From Mesostigma viride (taxonomy: Eukaryota; Streptophyta; Mesostigmatophyceae; Mesostigmatales; Mesostigmataceae), in contig RPFO01001271.1 in NCBI GenBank assembly GCA_009746045.1, forward strand, positions 1-64,000: a stretch of DNA of 64,000 nt, in the 5' to 3' direction. Positions 9,101 to 19,734 of the stretch are shown here, piece by piece. The notes under the pieces are model-generated. The model was not told where the DNA came from and ran no database searches. It saw only the letters and a list, made by a program, of their open reading frames with translations. Position 1 is the stretch's first letter; each line of letters opens with the position of its first letter. The position numbers and the translations under genes are program-made.

Positions 9101-9796
9101 TCACAGCCCAGCGAGCTCCGTGTTCATGCCGGGAGCGCCATAAAACGTGTTCGGAGCGGGACGGCCGGACTCGCCCATCATACCGAGCGACGTGGCCGAA
9201 TTTACGGGAGGCATCGAGAAGACCGTGGTCTCCGCCTCTGCCCACGTGGGCGCCTGGTACCGCGGGTCGTAGGCCATGGTCGGGGGTACGGAGAACCCGG
9301 CAGGGTTCGCGGCGCCGCACGTGCACCCGGACTGGTTGTCGAGCTTCACGCTGCCTAGCGCGCCGGTGGAGGCCAGGTTCATCTGTCCAAACATGCCAAG
9401 GTTCAGGGGGATGGGGATGTACTCACGGAGCGTCTGGATGCCCGTGAACGGCAGGTCCTTGCGGTTGCTCGTGACGGCCAGCACGCCCTCGGACTGTTTC
9501 AGCATGGCGCTGACGACGTCCTCCTTGGAAGGCATGAGGTCCTTGGCGAACTGCATTTGAGCGTCGAACCCGCTCCCGAACTGGGCGAGACGGGGAGCCG
9601 CGCGGGTGTCGATTCCATACGCGTTGTCGTACTCGTCCGAGGGGATCAGCTTGGTCTCGGTGCCCAACTGCTGGGCCGAGCGAAGAGTCTCGAACTCCGG
9701 GTCGCCACACAGCTCAGGAAACACCTGTGGGCGTTCCCTGGCCCCGATGTAGCTGTCCGGCCTGGACTGGGGTGCGTTGCAATACGGTGCCGCCAT
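9101..9796 (-). CDS. Hypothetical protein, possible virion component
   Basis: 231 residues from ATG 9794-9796; the frame is open upstream but the ATG fits the AT-rich leader (ATAATGTTAATACGACATTTTT). The composition is low in Lys and rich in Gly/Pro/Ala, with 'CTCGAANPAG' near residue 170 and a Met/Gly-rich C-terminus. It lacks transmembrane segments. Such compositions are common in viral structural proteins, but no domain is visible. Confidence 0.6.
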   Translation of the reverse strand: MAAPYCNAPQSRPDSYIGARERPQVFPELCGDPEFETLRSAQQLGTETKLIPSDEYDNAYGIDTRAAPRLAQFGSGFDAQMQFAKDLMPSKEDVVSAMLKQSEGVLAVTSNRKDLPFTGIQTLREYIPIPLNLGMFGQMNLASTGALGSVKLDNQSGCTCGAANPAGFSVPPTMAYDPRYQAPTWAEAETTVFSMPPVNSATSLGMMGESGRPAPNTFYGAPGMNTELAGL

Positions 9797-9816
9797 GAGT
9801 CTGCTACTGTATAATG

Positions 9817-10263
9817 TTAATACGACATTTTTCTTGGGTGGAGAGGGAAATCGGGTGGGACTTTCCAATCGGGCGGAGGGAGGCCTTCGTCCTCGCACTC
9901 CCACCTCGTTTCTAGCGCGAAACCCATGTTCAGGATCTCTTGTTCCTTTCTCTTCGTCCGGATGTAGAGTTCTCCGTGGCAGCGCTTCTTCAACGGATGC
10001 ATTTCAAAAAAACCGTACTTATCCGGGTTTCCGTGCCAGAAATCGCCGTGGTATTCGAACACGGTGGGCGGATCCGTGTCCATCGTGAACCCGTCGACGA
10101 AGTACGTGCGGCCCGTGAAGGACACGAGCTGTTTCTCGCCTCCGTTCCCTGCGTGCTGGATGCGGATTCCTCTCTCTTTCGCCACTCTCTTTAGCCACCT
10201 TTGGGATTTTGGGACCGATCTAGCAGCGTACACGATCCGCAAGCAGATACCGATCGCGTTCAT
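9817..10263 (-). CDS. PD-(D/E)XK / Vsr-like endonuclease
   Basis: 148 residues. The core 'FVDGFTMDTDPPTVFEYHGDFWHG' (D57, E70, with H72 and H77) matches the short nuclease fold found in very-short-patch-repair-like and phage or giant-virus endonucleases, in which an Asp and a Glu bind the metal and are followed by 'YhGxfWHG'. The following 'NPDKYGF ... TKRKEQEILNMGF' is also usual in this group. It would cut or repair DNA in the virus factory. No lesion. Confidence 0.75.
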   Translation of the reverse strand: MNAIGICLRIVYAARSVPKSQRWLKRVAKERGIRIQHAGNGGEKQLVSFTGRTYFVDGFTMDTDPPTVFEYHGDFWHGNPDKYGFFEMHPLKKRCHGELYIRTKRKEQEILNMGFALETRWECEDEGLPPPDWKVPPDFPLHPRKMSY

Positions 10264-10319
10264 GGCGTCCTCGCGCTACCGTAGCGGTGTGATTTGAATC
10301 CTCGAGCGCGAAACGAGCT

Positions 10320-10748
10320 TCAAGGACACACCTGGTCCATGAGGGCGTCTAATGGCCTCAAGACGAAGTGGAACAAGGACGCGTACGCCGCGGTGGACGC
10401 TGCGATGGTCGCTAAATGGCCCACGATGGACCAGTCGGGGAAGACGGCCACGTGGAAGCCGGAACTGGCGACCAGGAGACCGATCACGAATCCGCACGCC
10501 GCGCCGGTCACTAGAAACTTCCGTTCGCTGGATATATTTTCGTCGAAGCTTCGAGACCAGCGCACGGCCGCGAGGTTTCCGAATCCTAGCAGCAGCGTCA
10601 CCATGAATAGGACCCACTCCGTGCCTACGGATACCGCCGCCCCCTCTCCTGCGAACGAACGGATCGCGGCCATATACGCGGGCAACAGTGCGGTCAACGG
10701 CGCGGACGAACCTACGAGGAGAGCTTTCACGGAACTGTCTAGTTGCAT
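10320..10748 (-). CDS. Multi-pass membrane protein
   Basis: 142 residues with four hydrophobic segments at about residues 8-28, 42-60, 76-95 and 104-126. No charged catalytic motif or signal peptide. Starts at ATG 10746-10748. It lies just downstream of the 3' piece of the interrupted gene. Likely a viral envelope or inner-membrane protein; family not recognised. Confidence 0.65.
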   Translation of the reverse strand: MQLDSSVKALLVGSSAPLTALLPAYMAAIRSFAGEGAAVSVGTEWVLFMVTLLLGFGNLAAVRWSRSFDENISSERKFLVTGAACGFVIGLLVASSGFHVAVFPDWSIVGHLATIAASTAAYASLFHFVLRPLDALMDQVCP

Positions 10749-10835
10749 GTTGGATGTACGAGTTTGATATGATAATGCATGAAATTAATCTTTATTAGAC
10801 ACCAGTTACATAGTTCATTTAGACCCGGTCCATTC

Positions 10836-10887
10836 TTAATCGTCCGAGCGCGACCTCTTCGGGCCCGGCTCCTCGTCGGACGCCTGG
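10836..10887 (-). pseudogene. 3' end of the viral gene interrupted at 10888-18989
   Basis: Sixteen codons reading 'ASDEEPGPKRSRSDD' then TAA (10836-10838). Directly beside it starts the LTR element. With one copy of the 5-bp duplication CCTGG (10883-10887 and 18990-18994) the frame continues from the 5' part at 18990-19665 without a shift; the two parts sum to 241 codons. An acidic/basic tail like this is usual for the end of a DNA-binding viral protein. Confidence 0.8.
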
Positions 10888-11504
10888 TGTCAGGAATATG
10901 CCCCAATATGCCTGACAAGTCTAGCACTTACTAATCTAGATAAAGTTCGGGTAGTCCGTAGTTAAGTCAGAACAACCTACAACGCCAGTATGACTGCGTA
11001 GAGCTCATGTTTGGCTACAACTTTGCCACTAGAATCACCTTGATCTGAGCTCTAGGTAGAAAGTTATGAGTCTTTTCATATATATGTGCCTGGTCACTAT
11101 ACGGCACTGTAGTACAATCCATGTCGTGTCATGTGGCGCATGGCCCATATAGGACAGGCGCCAATAATTCAATTCGTGGCACCTGGACCGTCAGCTAGGC
11201 GTACCTAATTCTGTCTGCCATGGTACAACCATGATTTGCCAGCAGGCAGCATCTAGCACTGGTTAAGTGTTGCCTAGCTGTCATGTTAAGTTAATTATGT
11301 TGTGGTCCTGCCGACCAGCCATATAGGTGGTGGCTGGGCTACACGCCAGATCATCTTTTCTGACCACCACTATTCTAGAAAATGGCACCTTTCAGCCATG
11401 GTGGTTGACAAAGATATTTCCATCATGACAAAGTCGTAAATGAGGTCATCATTATTAATGTAATACCAACAACCTCCCATGGTCACAGCATGACATTTTT
11501 GACA
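10888..11504 (+). repeat. 5' LTR
   Basis: 617 bp starting TGTCAGG and ending TTTGACA. It matches the split 3' copy throughout the stretches I compared by eye, which points to a fairly young insertion. Contains a TATATATG stretch near 11075-11095 that may be its promoter. Confidence 0.85.
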
Positions 11505-12983
11505 TGGCATCGGAATGAGGGGGGTTGTGATCTTTCCAAATCGGGCAAGTTTTTGCCTGGGCAGCATTTCGGCAAGAACTTTCGGAATTCTAATCCGTTG
11601 GTGCCACTCAACATGTCCACGGAATCAGCATCAAATTGCGCATCTATTGAACCAAGTCCGGCGTCATTCCGTGGAGTATTGCGTCGGCTACGAATTTTCT
11701 TGCGGCAGGCCCTGTTTGCTCCGAATTTCGACCTTAAACGACCTCTTGCATGAGCTTCACTAAACATTCAGATTTCTACATTGTCGGCACTTGGGCGCAG
11801 CGGTTCACGCTTTATTTTATTACCCTGGGTGACTACCGGTTGCCAGCCGTGACCAGCCTTGCAAAGCCCAAGACCCCTTTGTTCTTCTGAGAATACAACG
11901 AGCTTGATGGCGCCTATATAAAGCGACCACAAATGTTTTAAACGGTGGGCCACCTTCCAGGCGACATGGGGTTTCTTTTTCCTAGTTCCAGCCAAGCATT
12001 ATTCAGATTTTTTGCCAGTCGCCATGGTTTGGAAGCACCATCGTACATGAGCAGCTATGCACGGACCACTACAACGGCATCAACTACAATGCTCCATCCC
12101 ACGTCGATGCGGGGAAATCTTGCAGCATCCACCTGGTTCTCCTCTCGCACCCTTGGCTTTTCTTCAATGGGAAACAGCTCGTTTAAATGCCGCTCGCCAG
12201 CCGCAGCAGCCGTCATTAGTTAAGTGGCCAGTGACAGCCAACTGCCGCACGCAGCCGTAGTGCAGTACCCAGCACGCGCCATACAGCATGATAGGATATA
12301 GTAGCAGCAGTCAGCCACACACCACAGCCTGACTCGCTCGTGGTAGTTGTTGCAACCAGCTGCAGATACCTACCAGCACCCCATCAGCATGGCAGCACAC
12401 AGTCGCAGCAGCCAGCAACACACAGCAGCCTGATCAGCTCTTAGTAGTAGTTGCAGCCAGCTGCACGTACCTGCCAGCCAAATCGCCACTTCAGACCAGC
12501 ATCAATGCCACCAGCCAGCAGTACGCAGCCGTCTAGTCAGCGGTTAGTAGTCACTGCAGCTAGGTGCCTGTAGCTGCTCACACCCAGTGCGGTCGTCGCC
12601 AGCTCCTGATAAATGATTCCAGAGCGACTCCTGCCATTACCAGCTTTTACGTCCACGATTTCTGCTGATTATTACTCCAAGGGGGGCACCCTTCCAGGGG
12701 CATCTACACACGGGGCCGAGCTGGATCCAGTCCTTGTTTTTTCCCAGTATTTCTACGTGACCTGGGGCACCCTGTTCTTCACCTGGCGCACTCCCAGGGC
12801 CACTTGGGGGCCATGTGACCCTTAGCTCCAACTGCTACTCTTGCCTATTTCTCCTTTCAGCATGACCGGGTTAGCCGTGTAAGGGGGGGAGAGCTTGGGT
12901 TTCTTTATACCCGACTACCCTCACTATCCATGTGTTACTTGCCAGGGGGGTGAGCTTGTATACGGCATTTGGTGCAAGGGGCA
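11505..12983 (+). other. Non-coding internal region of the LTR element
   Basis: About 1.5 kb between the LTRs. The centre (12300-12560) is rich in CAGC/CAGCAG-type simple sequence. Short frames exist on both strands, but none has a retroviral motif, a zinc knuckle or a protein-like composition. The element therefore depended on proteins made elsewhere. Confidence 0.7.
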
Positions 12984-13514
12984 TGTCAGGAATATGCCCC
13001 AATATGCCTGACAAGTCTAGCACTTACTAATCTAGATAAAGTTCGGGTAGTCCGTAGTTAAGTCAGAACAACCTACAACGCCAGTATGACTGCGTAGAGC
13101 TCATGTTTGGCTACAACTTTGCCACTAGAATCACCTTGATCTGAGCTCTAGGTAGAAAGTTATGAGTCTTTTCATATATATGTGCCTGGTCACTATACGG
13201 CACTGTAGTACAATCCATGTCGTGTCATGTGGCGCATGGCCCATATAGGACAGGCGCCAATAATTCAATTCGTGGCACCTGGACCGTCAGCTAGGCGTAC
13301 CTAATTCTGTCTGCCATGGTACAACCATGATTTGCCAGCAGGCAGCATCTAGCACTGGTTAAGTGTTGCCTAGCTGTCATGTTAAGTTAATTATGTTGTG
13401 GTCCTGCCGACCAGCCATATAGGTGGTGGCTGGGCTACACGCCAGATCATCTTTTCTGACCACCACTATTCTAGAAAATGGCACCTTTCAGCCATGGTGG
13501 TTGACAAAGATATT
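12984..13514 (+). repeat. 3' LTR, first part
   Basis: 531 bp matching 10888-11418. The repeat stops in the middle at ATATT, where the YR retrotransposon begins; the missing 86 bp are found at 18904-18989. Confidence 0.85.
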
Positions 13515-13647
13515 TCTATTAACCGTGGAACTCCAGGGTAACCAGACTCTTTATTAAAACAATAAGTAGAGCACATCGGGAAGTGGCCCCCAACTGGCCA
13601 TCCTTACCCATGGGAACACTTTATGTCCAAAAAGGCTAGCCTTACCC
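13515..13647 (-). repeat. YR element split direct repeat B2
   Basis: 133 bp, the same as 14061-14193 except for a C/T difference in the GTGGCCC(C/T)CAAC stretch. Contains TTAAAACAATAAGT at 13554-13567, the motif shared by all four YR elements of the window (as ACTTATTGTTTTAA on the element strand). Confidence 0.85.
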
Positions 13648-13680
13648 CCAAACAGGCAACACACAGGGAGGGCGGGTGGG
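13648..13680. other. G-rich spacer between repeats A2 and B2 (G-quadruplex motif)
   Basis: Contains GGGAGGGCGGGTGGG directly before the A2 repeat. Four runs of three G with one-base loops meet the usual rule for an intramolecular G-quadruplex on the + strand, i.e. the strand opposite the element's coding strand. Equivalent tracts occupy the same position in the other three YR elements. Confidence 0.7.
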
Positions 13681-14060
13681 AAAACAAAAGAGACCGCCAT
13701 GAGCTAGGTGAGCAAGCTTTTATCGTGTTTCAAGGCCAACGGCTCTCTACCAACGGCCAGATCCGGCAACGGCCTCTAAACAGTTTTAGCCGTCAAGTTT
13801 TACTTCAGATATTGCCTGTTGCAAACCCGTCCGCAATCACAGATCTGCTAGGAGAACCTAGACGCAAAAATCCGTCGTCAAGGTACTCAGCACACCGTCA
13901 AGGTATGGGCCGCAACAATTAGGCCATATCTTCCGTAATACTCGTACACTAGAAGCCTAATCAACCTTATTACGATCACATCACCCAGCTCTATTTCACC
14001 TAGCATCAGCGGCTCCCCTTCCGTATCACTATAAAGAAACTATGTTCAGAGAACCCCGAT
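13681..14060 (-). repeat. YR element split direct repeat A2
   Basis: 380 bp, matching 18524-18903 wherever compared. Ends on the + strand with ...GTTCAGAGAACCCCGAT, i.e. ATCGGGGTTCTCTGAAC on the element strand, the terminal motif shared with the other YR elements. Confidence 0.85.
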
Positions 14061-14193
14061 TCTATTAACCGTGGAACTCCAGGGTAACCAGACTCTTTAT
14101 TAAAACAATAAGTAGAGCACATCGGGAAGTGGCCCTCAACTGGCCATCCTTACCCATGGGAACACTTTATGTCCAAAAAGGCTAGCCTTACCC
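14061..14193 (-). repeat. YR element split direct repeat B1
   Basis: 133 bp partner of 13515-13647; lies directly after the recombinase coding region on the element strand. Confidence 0.85.
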
Positions 14194-14269
14194 TTACATC
14201 CCTCCCTGGCGACCCAAGCCAGGGGCAAAACAAAAACCGGTGGACGCATAAGACAAGAATGAAGGGAAC

Positions 14270-17200
14270 TTAAGAGGAAGGCAGAGAAAAGACGCTCCGC
14301 CAAATGCGCGGGGGGCAGGCGGCGATAGCCCGAACCAGGGCGTCAGGAAGGGTGAGGGCCAAGCTCCGGTGCAATCCCACATAGTGGGCGACAGTTTTGC
14401 TGCTGCGCCAGCGACCCCGATGCTGAATATCAGCCATGCTGCGCTGCCGCAAAAAATCATAGGTAGCCCCCCCATGCCGCAGCCCGTGAATGGTAAACAC
14501 CGTGTCGACCCCCAAAGCTTGCGTGGCCTGATGCCAAACCCGGCTGAACTGGGCATAATCGTAAGGGAACACCCGCTCCCAGGCCGCCTTGCCACGCATA
14601 CAAGCCCGCAAGAGGGTCTCAGTCATGACATCCTCGATCACCACAGACTGCACCTCCCCCTTAGCCGTCTTAGCTGACATCAACAACAAGGCGCCCCGCT
14701 GCGAACCCCGCAACCGAACATCAGGCTGCAAGCGCACATGGCCGACCAACAGGTTGAGCGCCTCCGATACCCGCAGGTATTGTTGGAAAATAACGATGAC
14801 CATCATAGCCGCACGAGGCTGCCGCTGGAGCACCATAGTACAAGCAAGCGCAAACGCAGCCTCCCATGGAATGGGGGGGGGGCACGAGGGGGTGCCAACG
14901 TGCGCCAGCCAGCCAAAACACTTCGTGCCAAGGCCCAATCCCGCACCTCCCGGGGGAAGTACAAATTCAGGCCCATAAGCGCATTGACACACAACTGGCG
15001 GCTGTAACACCGTGAGTGCGCCCAAGCGACATACTCGCAATAGTATTCCTCTATCGTCAAGCCGCGCAACAAGCTGCCAACCCGACCCCGCCGGCTCGCC
15101 CACCATGCGAAAAAGGACCTAAGACCCCGATGGTAAACCATCAAAGTAGCCGGCTTCACCTTGCCCTCAAGAAGGGTCAAGTAGCTAGCGCCAAGCCGAG
15201 GCCCGGGATTGGGATGAACACCCTCGCGAGTCAAATCGCGGACCCACCCGGCCACCGAGGCAGCCATGGAAAGCCCCCGCGAAGGCCCATCCGCAGGCTG
15301 AAGCTCACTTGGCGTCCAGACCCATTGTGAGCGGCTGCCGGTGACCAACGTAAGAGCGCACAACCGGCGGCATTGCTTGTTTAACCGGTAAGAAGAGGAA
15401 CGCCCTTTAGCCAAGCAGCCCAAAGCGGCAGTGGAGTCCACTAACCTCACCACCCGCTTACCCCATGTTCCGAGGTTCCGGGCCGAGCGCTCCACCCCCT
15501 TCACAGCGGCCCGCACTTCCTTCTCGTTGATGTGCATGGTCGAATCGCGCCAGCGACTCTTGATCCCGACGCGCCATCGCCCGTGGATGATGGCTTTTTC
15601 CGCGGCCTTGGTCAAGGGTCTAGGCCCGGCATACATGGCCTCACCTGGGGTGAGGAGGGTTGGGTAACCCCGCACCTCCCGGGCCCGAGCTAATTCCGTC
15701 ACCTCAGCTGGGGCCATCTCAGCGTAGACAACCCCCTGCCCAAAACTAGACGCATCCGAGGCCACCACCACCGGAGCCAGGGCAGCCCCCCGGTCCACAC
15801 GGAGCATGGGGGCCAACGCCATGGCACACTCGAGCTCATCGCGCACACCTTGCCACAAAGGTCGCGTTCGCTGGCCCCACCCCTTGAGGTTGATGAACTT
15901 AAAACTCTGCTGCCATATGGACAAGCAAGTGCGGCTGAGCATCTGCAGCCACACCCACCGGCCCACGACGGCCGCCAGCGCCTCAGCGGTAGCGCGTCCC
16001 CTCTCGAGGAGTACACGAGTGTGCGCAACCACAAGGGTGAGCTGCTTAGCTGTCGGCTCCAACACCCCATCCCGCCGGTGAACAACACCCAGAGCTTCTA
16101 GCTCGTCCTCCCCCTCCGGGCTAGCCATGATCGTCTTGTCCTTGGAGGGCACAAGGTTGTTAGGCGCGTACCCGTCTTCAATAGCACTCGCGATTAAGCG
16201 ATTCACCGCCTCGCACGTGCGCCCATTGCTGACCACCAGGTCATCAATAGTGATGGATACCATAGGGGCAGGGGGGTCCTCAAGGTCGATTTGCATCTCC
16301 CTCGTGCTCTCCTCCTTGTACTCGATGGCTAGGGCGGTTGGGTTACCCCATGCATTCCGAAGCACGGTCAGCTCCCCTACACTTGTGAGGCGGTTCACCT
16401 GCCGTCTAGGATCCAAAGCGCCCGTGGCATAGAGGACCATCTCATGGATGGCTTCCCCTAGCGCTACAGCGTGGGAGTGCCCCATGGCCAGCACTTTCAG
16501 CACTGGCCACACCCTCCTCCGCCGCCCCGGCAGCCCGACATCGGTGGACCACACATCAGGTAGCCCTTGATAATCCCACCACCACTCCGGCACTTGGATG
16601 GTATAGTAATACGAGACCAGATCGCTCTTGGCCGTGTAGCACCGACCCTTGATATAGACCTCCGAGTATATGCCCAGGTGGGGTAACACCGTCTTAGGGG
16701 GGTCCACCCACAGTGCGTTCCCCAACTTCTTATTCACAATGAGCCTTAACTCCCCCACTCCTTTGGCCACCCCAAAACATCCGTCTACCCACTTTGGCCG
16801 CGTCTCTCGGAACTCCACCATCCCCACGTCCGCTGCCCTCCCCATCAACTTGCCCCACTCCGCCATGGTGCACCCTCGGCTGGGGGCAGGTACATTCCAA
16901 TACCTCGCACTGGCAGCCACCTCCGGCTTGATGCAGTTGGCTTCGCTCGCGTACACCTCTCGCCAACTAGGTCGTAGCGCCAGCAAATCCAGCAGCTTCG
17001 CCTTTCCTGCCACCTCGCGCTTCGGCAGACTCACCCGCTCCGCCACAAGTTGTTCATACTTATTACATTTCCCATAGATTAGATCACTTCCTTCTGCGGG
17101 GCCTGTCGCAACGCCGGTTACGCGGCGACTGTACCACTCGCAGTGCTTCTTGACCCTTTTCAGGGCCTCCGCCGTTCCTCTGGAGCACGCGCCTCCAGAT

Positions 17201-17346
17201 TTAGGCGGAGGGTCTGCCCCCCCGTGCCATAGCCAATTCAACCACGTAATCACCTTGTGTTGTAGAGTGAAGGTCCGGCGGCGGCGAGTTGCACGCTGGC
17301 GTCTGCGTGCTGACCTCACTCTCCCCCACGTAGTGCTTAGAGGCAT
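14270..17346 (-). pseudogene. Reverse transcriptase - RNase H - tyrosine recombinase polyprotein, frame break at a G run
   Basis: The probable start is ATG 17344-17346, 47 bp after the gag stop. In order: a reverse transcriptase whose catalytic box is 'ITIDDLVV'; an RNase H with 'VASDAS', 'HINEKE' and 'LVDSTAAL' supplying the acidic residues and 'WTPSELQPADGPSRG' near its end; then the recombinase core with 'QQYLRVSEAL' (first Arg), 'HGLRHGGAT' (His-x-x-Arg), 'RGRW' and 'YVGLH' (nucleophilic Tyr). The frame changes at the ten-base G run 14873-14882, between recombinase N-terminal and catalytic parts. A run of that length is a common place for a sequencing error, so the element could be intact in the organism. 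Confidence 0.85.
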
Positions 17347-17393
17347 TGTAGGAAGAGGCAGTGGGAAGGGGGAGCGGTTTACCCTTTCGGTGT

Positions 17394-18452
17394 TTACTTG
17401 GTTTGCTGGGCCTTGCCCAGCTTCTCCATCATCGTGGCGCTTTGCAGGGCCATCTTCATGGCCGGGTTGCTCACCAAGGAGGCATCTTCCTTGAGAGCAA
17501 GGAGGTGGCCAGCCACCTTCCACCCTCCTGACCCCTGGCTCTCCACTAGGAGCATGGCTGCCACCACCCTCATGAGATACTCTACCCCAGCCAACTCCCC
17601 GGCTGCCGGCCCCAACTCCTTGAAGAGTGTGTCCATGGCCAGGGCGATGTTCATGACCACCTTCCTGCTTTCCTGGTTCCTCCACCCCCCTTGGCGAGTA
17701 GCCATGATCCAACTCTTTATCCCCCCTCCATTGTCGTTGGCATCCTCGAGCACCTCGGGGAGCACTCTCTCTTGCACCCTCCAATTCACCACTTGTGCTC
17801 GAGTGGGCAGCGTCACCCCTTTGGTCTTTTTCGGCTTCCTGGAAGCCCCATCTGCCCCGGCCAGCGCATCCTTCAATTTCGTCAGGAAATCCTCTTCCTC
17901 GGACTCCTCCTCCTCCTCCTCTTCTTTGCCCGCCTGCCCCTGCTTGCCAATAATAGCCGCCAGCTCCAAGAGCTGCTCCCTCACATCCCCCGCGGCCTTT
18001 CCCTTGCTCGGGGCTGGGCTTCCGACTTTTTTCGTCCCCTTTTTCGCCCCTTTCGTGGGCCGGCGTGGTGGCTGCATCTCCTCTTCGTCCGAGTCCGCCA
18101 AGTCCCGGGCGCTTTGGAGGGCTGCCACTAGCGCTTCGTTTGGGTCCGCTGCTGCCAGAATTTCAGGCCCGTCCACGTGGTCGACCAGCAGTCCAACGAC
18201 GGACTCCAGCTGGGCCGCAGACCACCGGCTGACAGTAGTTACCCAGTCGGTCCCGAGGACCGCCTCAAAGGCAGCGCACACTTCAGGCAGGCCCGAGCAA
18301 GTGGAGAGCTCCTGATGGAGCCTTTTCTTCTGCGTCGGCCAGCCTAGTCGGCCCTTTCCCGTCTGTTTAGTAGCTGTCGGCACCTCGGGATTAGCTTTCG
18401 GTAATTGCTTCCCAGCACCTGTCGAACCTGGCTTCCGCCCGGGCTTCGGCAT
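17394..18452 (-). CDS. Gag-like protein of the YR retrotransposon
   Basis: 352 residues. Basic N-terminus, a Glu-rich stretch near residues 178-190 and a helical C-terminal domain ('SWIMATRQGGWRNQESRKVV'); no zinc knuckle. The position upstream of RT on the same strand is that of the first ORF of PAT/DIRS-type elements, which packages element RNA. Ends 47 bp before the RT start. No lesion. Confidence 0.75.
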   Translation of the reverse strand: MPKPGRKPGSTGAGKQLPKANPEVPTATKQTGKGRLGWPTQKKRLHQELSTCSGLPEVCAAFEAVLGTDWVTTVSRWSAAQLESVVGLLVDHVDGPEILAAADPNEALVAALQSARDLADSDEEEMQPPRRPTKGAKKGTKKVGSPAPSKGKAAGDVREQLLELAAIIGKQGQAGKEEEEEEESEEEDFLTKLKDALAGADGASRKPKKTKGVTLPTRAQVVNWRVQERVLPEVLEDANDNGGGIKSWIMATRQGGWRNQESRKVVMNIALAMDTLFKELGPAAGELAGVEYLMRVVAAMLLVESQGSGGWKVAGHLLALKEDASLVSNPAMKMALQSATMMEKLGKAQQTK

Positions 18453-18523
18453 CCCAGCCGCTTTGCAGAAAGGAATTCTGGGCGTCAGCTACGCTGCCCC
18501 TGACCCCTGTCGCCGCCTTCGTT

Positions 18524-18903
18524 AAAACAAAAGAGACCGCCATGAGCTAGGTGAGCAAGCTTTTATCGTGTTTCAAGGCCAACGGCTCTCTACCAACGGC
18601 CAGATCCGGCAACGGCCTCTAAACAGTTTTAGCCGTCAAGTTTTACTTCAGATATTGCCTGTTGCAAACCCGTCCGCAATCACAGATCTGCTAGGAGAAC
18701 CTAGACGCAAAAATCCGTCGTCAAGGTACTCAGCACACCGTCAAGGTATGGGCCGCAACAATTAGGCCATATCTTCCGTAATACTCGTACACTAGAAGCC
18801 TAATCAACCTTATTACGATCACATCACCCAGCTCTATTTCACCTAGCATCAGCGGCTCCCCTTCCGTATCACTATAAAGAAACTATGTTCAGAGAACCCC
18901 GAT
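18524..18903 (-). repeat. YR element split direct repeat A1
   Basis: 380 bp 5'-terminal repeat on the element strand, partner of 13681-14060. It would carry the element promoter; ACTATAAAG is seen near 18870. Confidence 0.85.
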
Positions 18904-18989
18904 TCCATCATGACAAAGTCGTAAATGAGGTCATCATTATTAATGTAATACCAACAACCTCCCATGGTCACAGCATGACATTTTTGACA
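18904..18989 (+). repeat. 3' LTR, second part
   Basis: 86 bp matching 11419-11504, completing the LTR cut by the YR element. Ends TTTTTGACA and is followed by the target duplication CCTGG (18990-18994). Confidence 0.85.
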
Positions 18990-19665
18990 CCTGGTCCCTG
19001 TCCCTGTCCACGAAGCAGTACCCGTCGGGCATGCGAGTGGAGGGGAAGAACTGGAGGGACTGCACGACCGGCGTGCAGCCGAACTGCTTGTCCATGAACC
19101 ACATACGGGAGACCTCGAGGATGGCTTGCACCTCGCAGCCCTTCTGGACGTCCGCGAAGGTGGCCGGCCGCTTCTCCTCGTCGAAGAAGCGCGTCTGGAA
19201 GTGGCCGTCGCGGCACGGGACGTTGCACTTGAGAGTCGGAGGGTATTCCTCCTTCTTGGACTGCTTGACGGCCGACGTGTAGAGCTCTTCCACGAGCTCT
19301 TCGCTCATCCGCTTGCCGAACCATTCCACGCACTTTTGGAACGATTGCTGCTTGTTGCGGGTGTCGAGCCCGGTCCACATCTCGTAAAAGGTGGCCGAGT
19401 CGGTGCCCTCGTTCGCGAACCCGTCGAAGGACAGGTCGAGCGTGTACTTCTTGTCGCCTTGGCCGTTCTTGGGCTCGAAAAAGCTGATGCCGAACGGGGC
19501 ACGCATGCGAGGGGTCTGGATGCGGACCGGCGTGCCTTCGACGCCGTAGGACATGAAGGCCGAGAGTGCGCCCGGGCCGGCTTGCCCCCTCCCGGTTCTC
19601 TTGGGGTCTTTGTACAGGACTTTGTTTACGTCGAAGTCGTCGAACAGAACCACGGTGGACGCCAT
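18990..19665 (-). pseudogene. 5' part of interrupted viral gene: conserved nucleocytovirus protein, possible ssDNA-binding protein
   Basis: ATG 19663-19665. Motifs 'VRIQTPRMRAPFG', 'KYTLDLSF', 'WFGKRMSEELVEELYTS', 'YPPTLKCNV' and 'FFDEEKRP' follow the pattern of a protein conserved across many nucleocytoviruses that has been proposed to bind single-stranded DNA; I am not certain of the family name. The frame runs into the LTR element at 18989. The last 16 codons lie at 10836-10887. A TATAAAA box lies 68 bp upstream (19733-19739) and the start context is ccATGGcg, so it belongs to the TATA-led gene class. The interruption removes only the acidic/basic tail but replaces it with LTR-coded residues. 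Confidence 0.75.
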
Positions 19666-19734
19666 GGCGGATCAAGAGGAGTGGGTGGAGGAAGAGTGGG
19701 AGTCGTTTGACGAAAACGTGGAGGCTCCCGGGTT

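Larger units (their letters stand above)
13515..18903 (-). mobile_element. Autonomous tyrosine-recombinase retrotransposon (PAT/Ngaro/kangaroo-like)
   Basis: Inserted in the LTR at ATATT^TCCATC with no target duplication, as expected for recombinase-driven integration. On the element's own strand the order is A1 (18903-18524), gag, RT-RNase H-recombinase, B1 (14193-14061), A2 (14060-13681), a 33-bp G-rich spacer, and B2 (13647-13515). This is the 'split direct repeat' plan of PAT-type elements. A copies are 380 bp, B copies 133 bp with one visible mismatch between the B copies. The element is complete apart from a frame break in the recombinase region. Confidence 0.85.
10888..18989 (+). mobile_element. 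LTR retrotransposon without coding capacity, itself interrupted
   Basis: Termini TGTCAG...TTTGACA with a 5-bp target duplication CCTGG on both sides. The 5' LTR is 10888-11504 (617 bp). The 3' LTR is 12984-13514 plus 18904-18989, again 617 bp once the inserted YR element is subtracted. A primer-binding-like TGGCATCGGAATG follows the 5' LTR and a purine tract (GCAAGGGGCA) precedes the 3' LTR, so the element reads on the + strand. The native internal part (11505-12983) has no credible ORF. It is a non-autonomous LTR element inserted in a viral gene. Confidence 0.85.

Noticed and set aside
8429-9358. 309-codon + strand frame over 8.4-9.4 kb
   Set aside because: It is antisense to two protein-like - strand genes and shows the Arg/His-rich, motif-free translation of a GC-rich shadow frame.
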